A DNA stretch of 64,000 nt from NCBI GenBank assembly GCA_009760855.2, contig WPIO01000010.1:5132001-5196000 (forward strand), written 5' to 3'. The stretch is from Cristatella mucedo. Taxonomy: Eukaryota; Bryozoa; Phylactolaemata; Cristatellidae. The translations under genes and the position numbers were made by a program. Under the pieces are notes generated by a model, which saw nothing but the letters and a program-made list of their open reading frames with translations, did no database searches and was not told the origin of the DNA. This document shows positions 63,862 through 64,000 of this stretch, piece after piece. The number at the start of each line of letters is the position of its first letter. The first letter of the stretch is position 1.

Positions 63862-64000
63862 GGGATGGTGGCGGGGGCGCTGCGGGGGGGGGGGGCATGG
63901 CCGGGGTGTGGCCGGGGCGCGGCTGGGGCGCGGCCAGACGGTGGAACCTGGCGTTAGGGTCGGGCAGTGGGTCGGGAAGTGGGGTCGGGGCGGGCTGGTC

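Noticed and set aside
63641-63957. Pro-rich and Gly/Trp-rich ORFs on opposite strands
   Set aside because: They arise from the G-rich 11-bp tandem repeat.

Overview
The window is eukaryotic nuclear DNA from an invertebrate animal. Coding sequence is split into short exons with GT-AG introns, there are two animal gene families, and most of the rest is degraded LINE, SINE and LTR-retrotransposon sequence with long dinucleotide microsatellites. I cannot name the species. All gene models come from reading ORFs, splice sites and reading-frame phase by eye.

Two protein-coding genes are supported, both on the minus strand. (1) An SPT2/SPTY2D1 histone-chaperone homologue starts at 11880 with a 17-codon first exon. 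It continues after an 8.5-kb intron into two large low-complexity exons at 3304-2368 and 2206-1549. Its C-terminal exons, including the conserved histone-binding end, were not found and probably lie left of the window. (2) A NOX5-type calcium-regulated NADPH oxidase runs from about 59.36 kb down to a stop codon at 33841. I place 16 exons whose phases are mutually compatible. They encode an N-terminal extension, an EF-hand region, a six-helix ferric-reductase core with two correctly spaced haem-histidine pairs, the FAD motif HPFTIS, an unusually long linker, the NADPH motif GGVGVTP and the terminal Phe. The true start codon was not located.

The 22 kb between the genes (about 11.9-33.8 kb) is intergenic. 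It holds LINE 3' ends in both orientations, Ty3/gypsy protease and integrase fragments, a collapsed gypsy element with recognisable short LTRs and gag, a 26-bp GC-rich minisatellite, and a TA/CA/GA compound microsatellite. The NOX5 introns hold further LINE reverse-transcriptase fragments, two tRNA-derived SINE families and CT, GT and GCC repeats. The right end (60-64 kb) is a decayed LINE followed by a G-rich 11-bp minisatellite.

The mobile elements form a connected picture. SINE family A (tRNA-like head) ends in the same hairpin tail (AGCGCC...GGGCGCT, then a TATT-rich run) as one of the LINE families, as expected if the SINE uses that LINE's reverse transcriptase. No CRISPR array, operon, rRNA or intact tRNA gene was seen, and I found no clear novel molecular system. 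The most distinctive items are the expanded NOX5 linker and N-terminus, its irregular EF-hand loop, a GA microsatellite starting nine bases into a NOX5 intron, a frame-neutral 26-bp minisatellite, and several unexplained repeat pairs.
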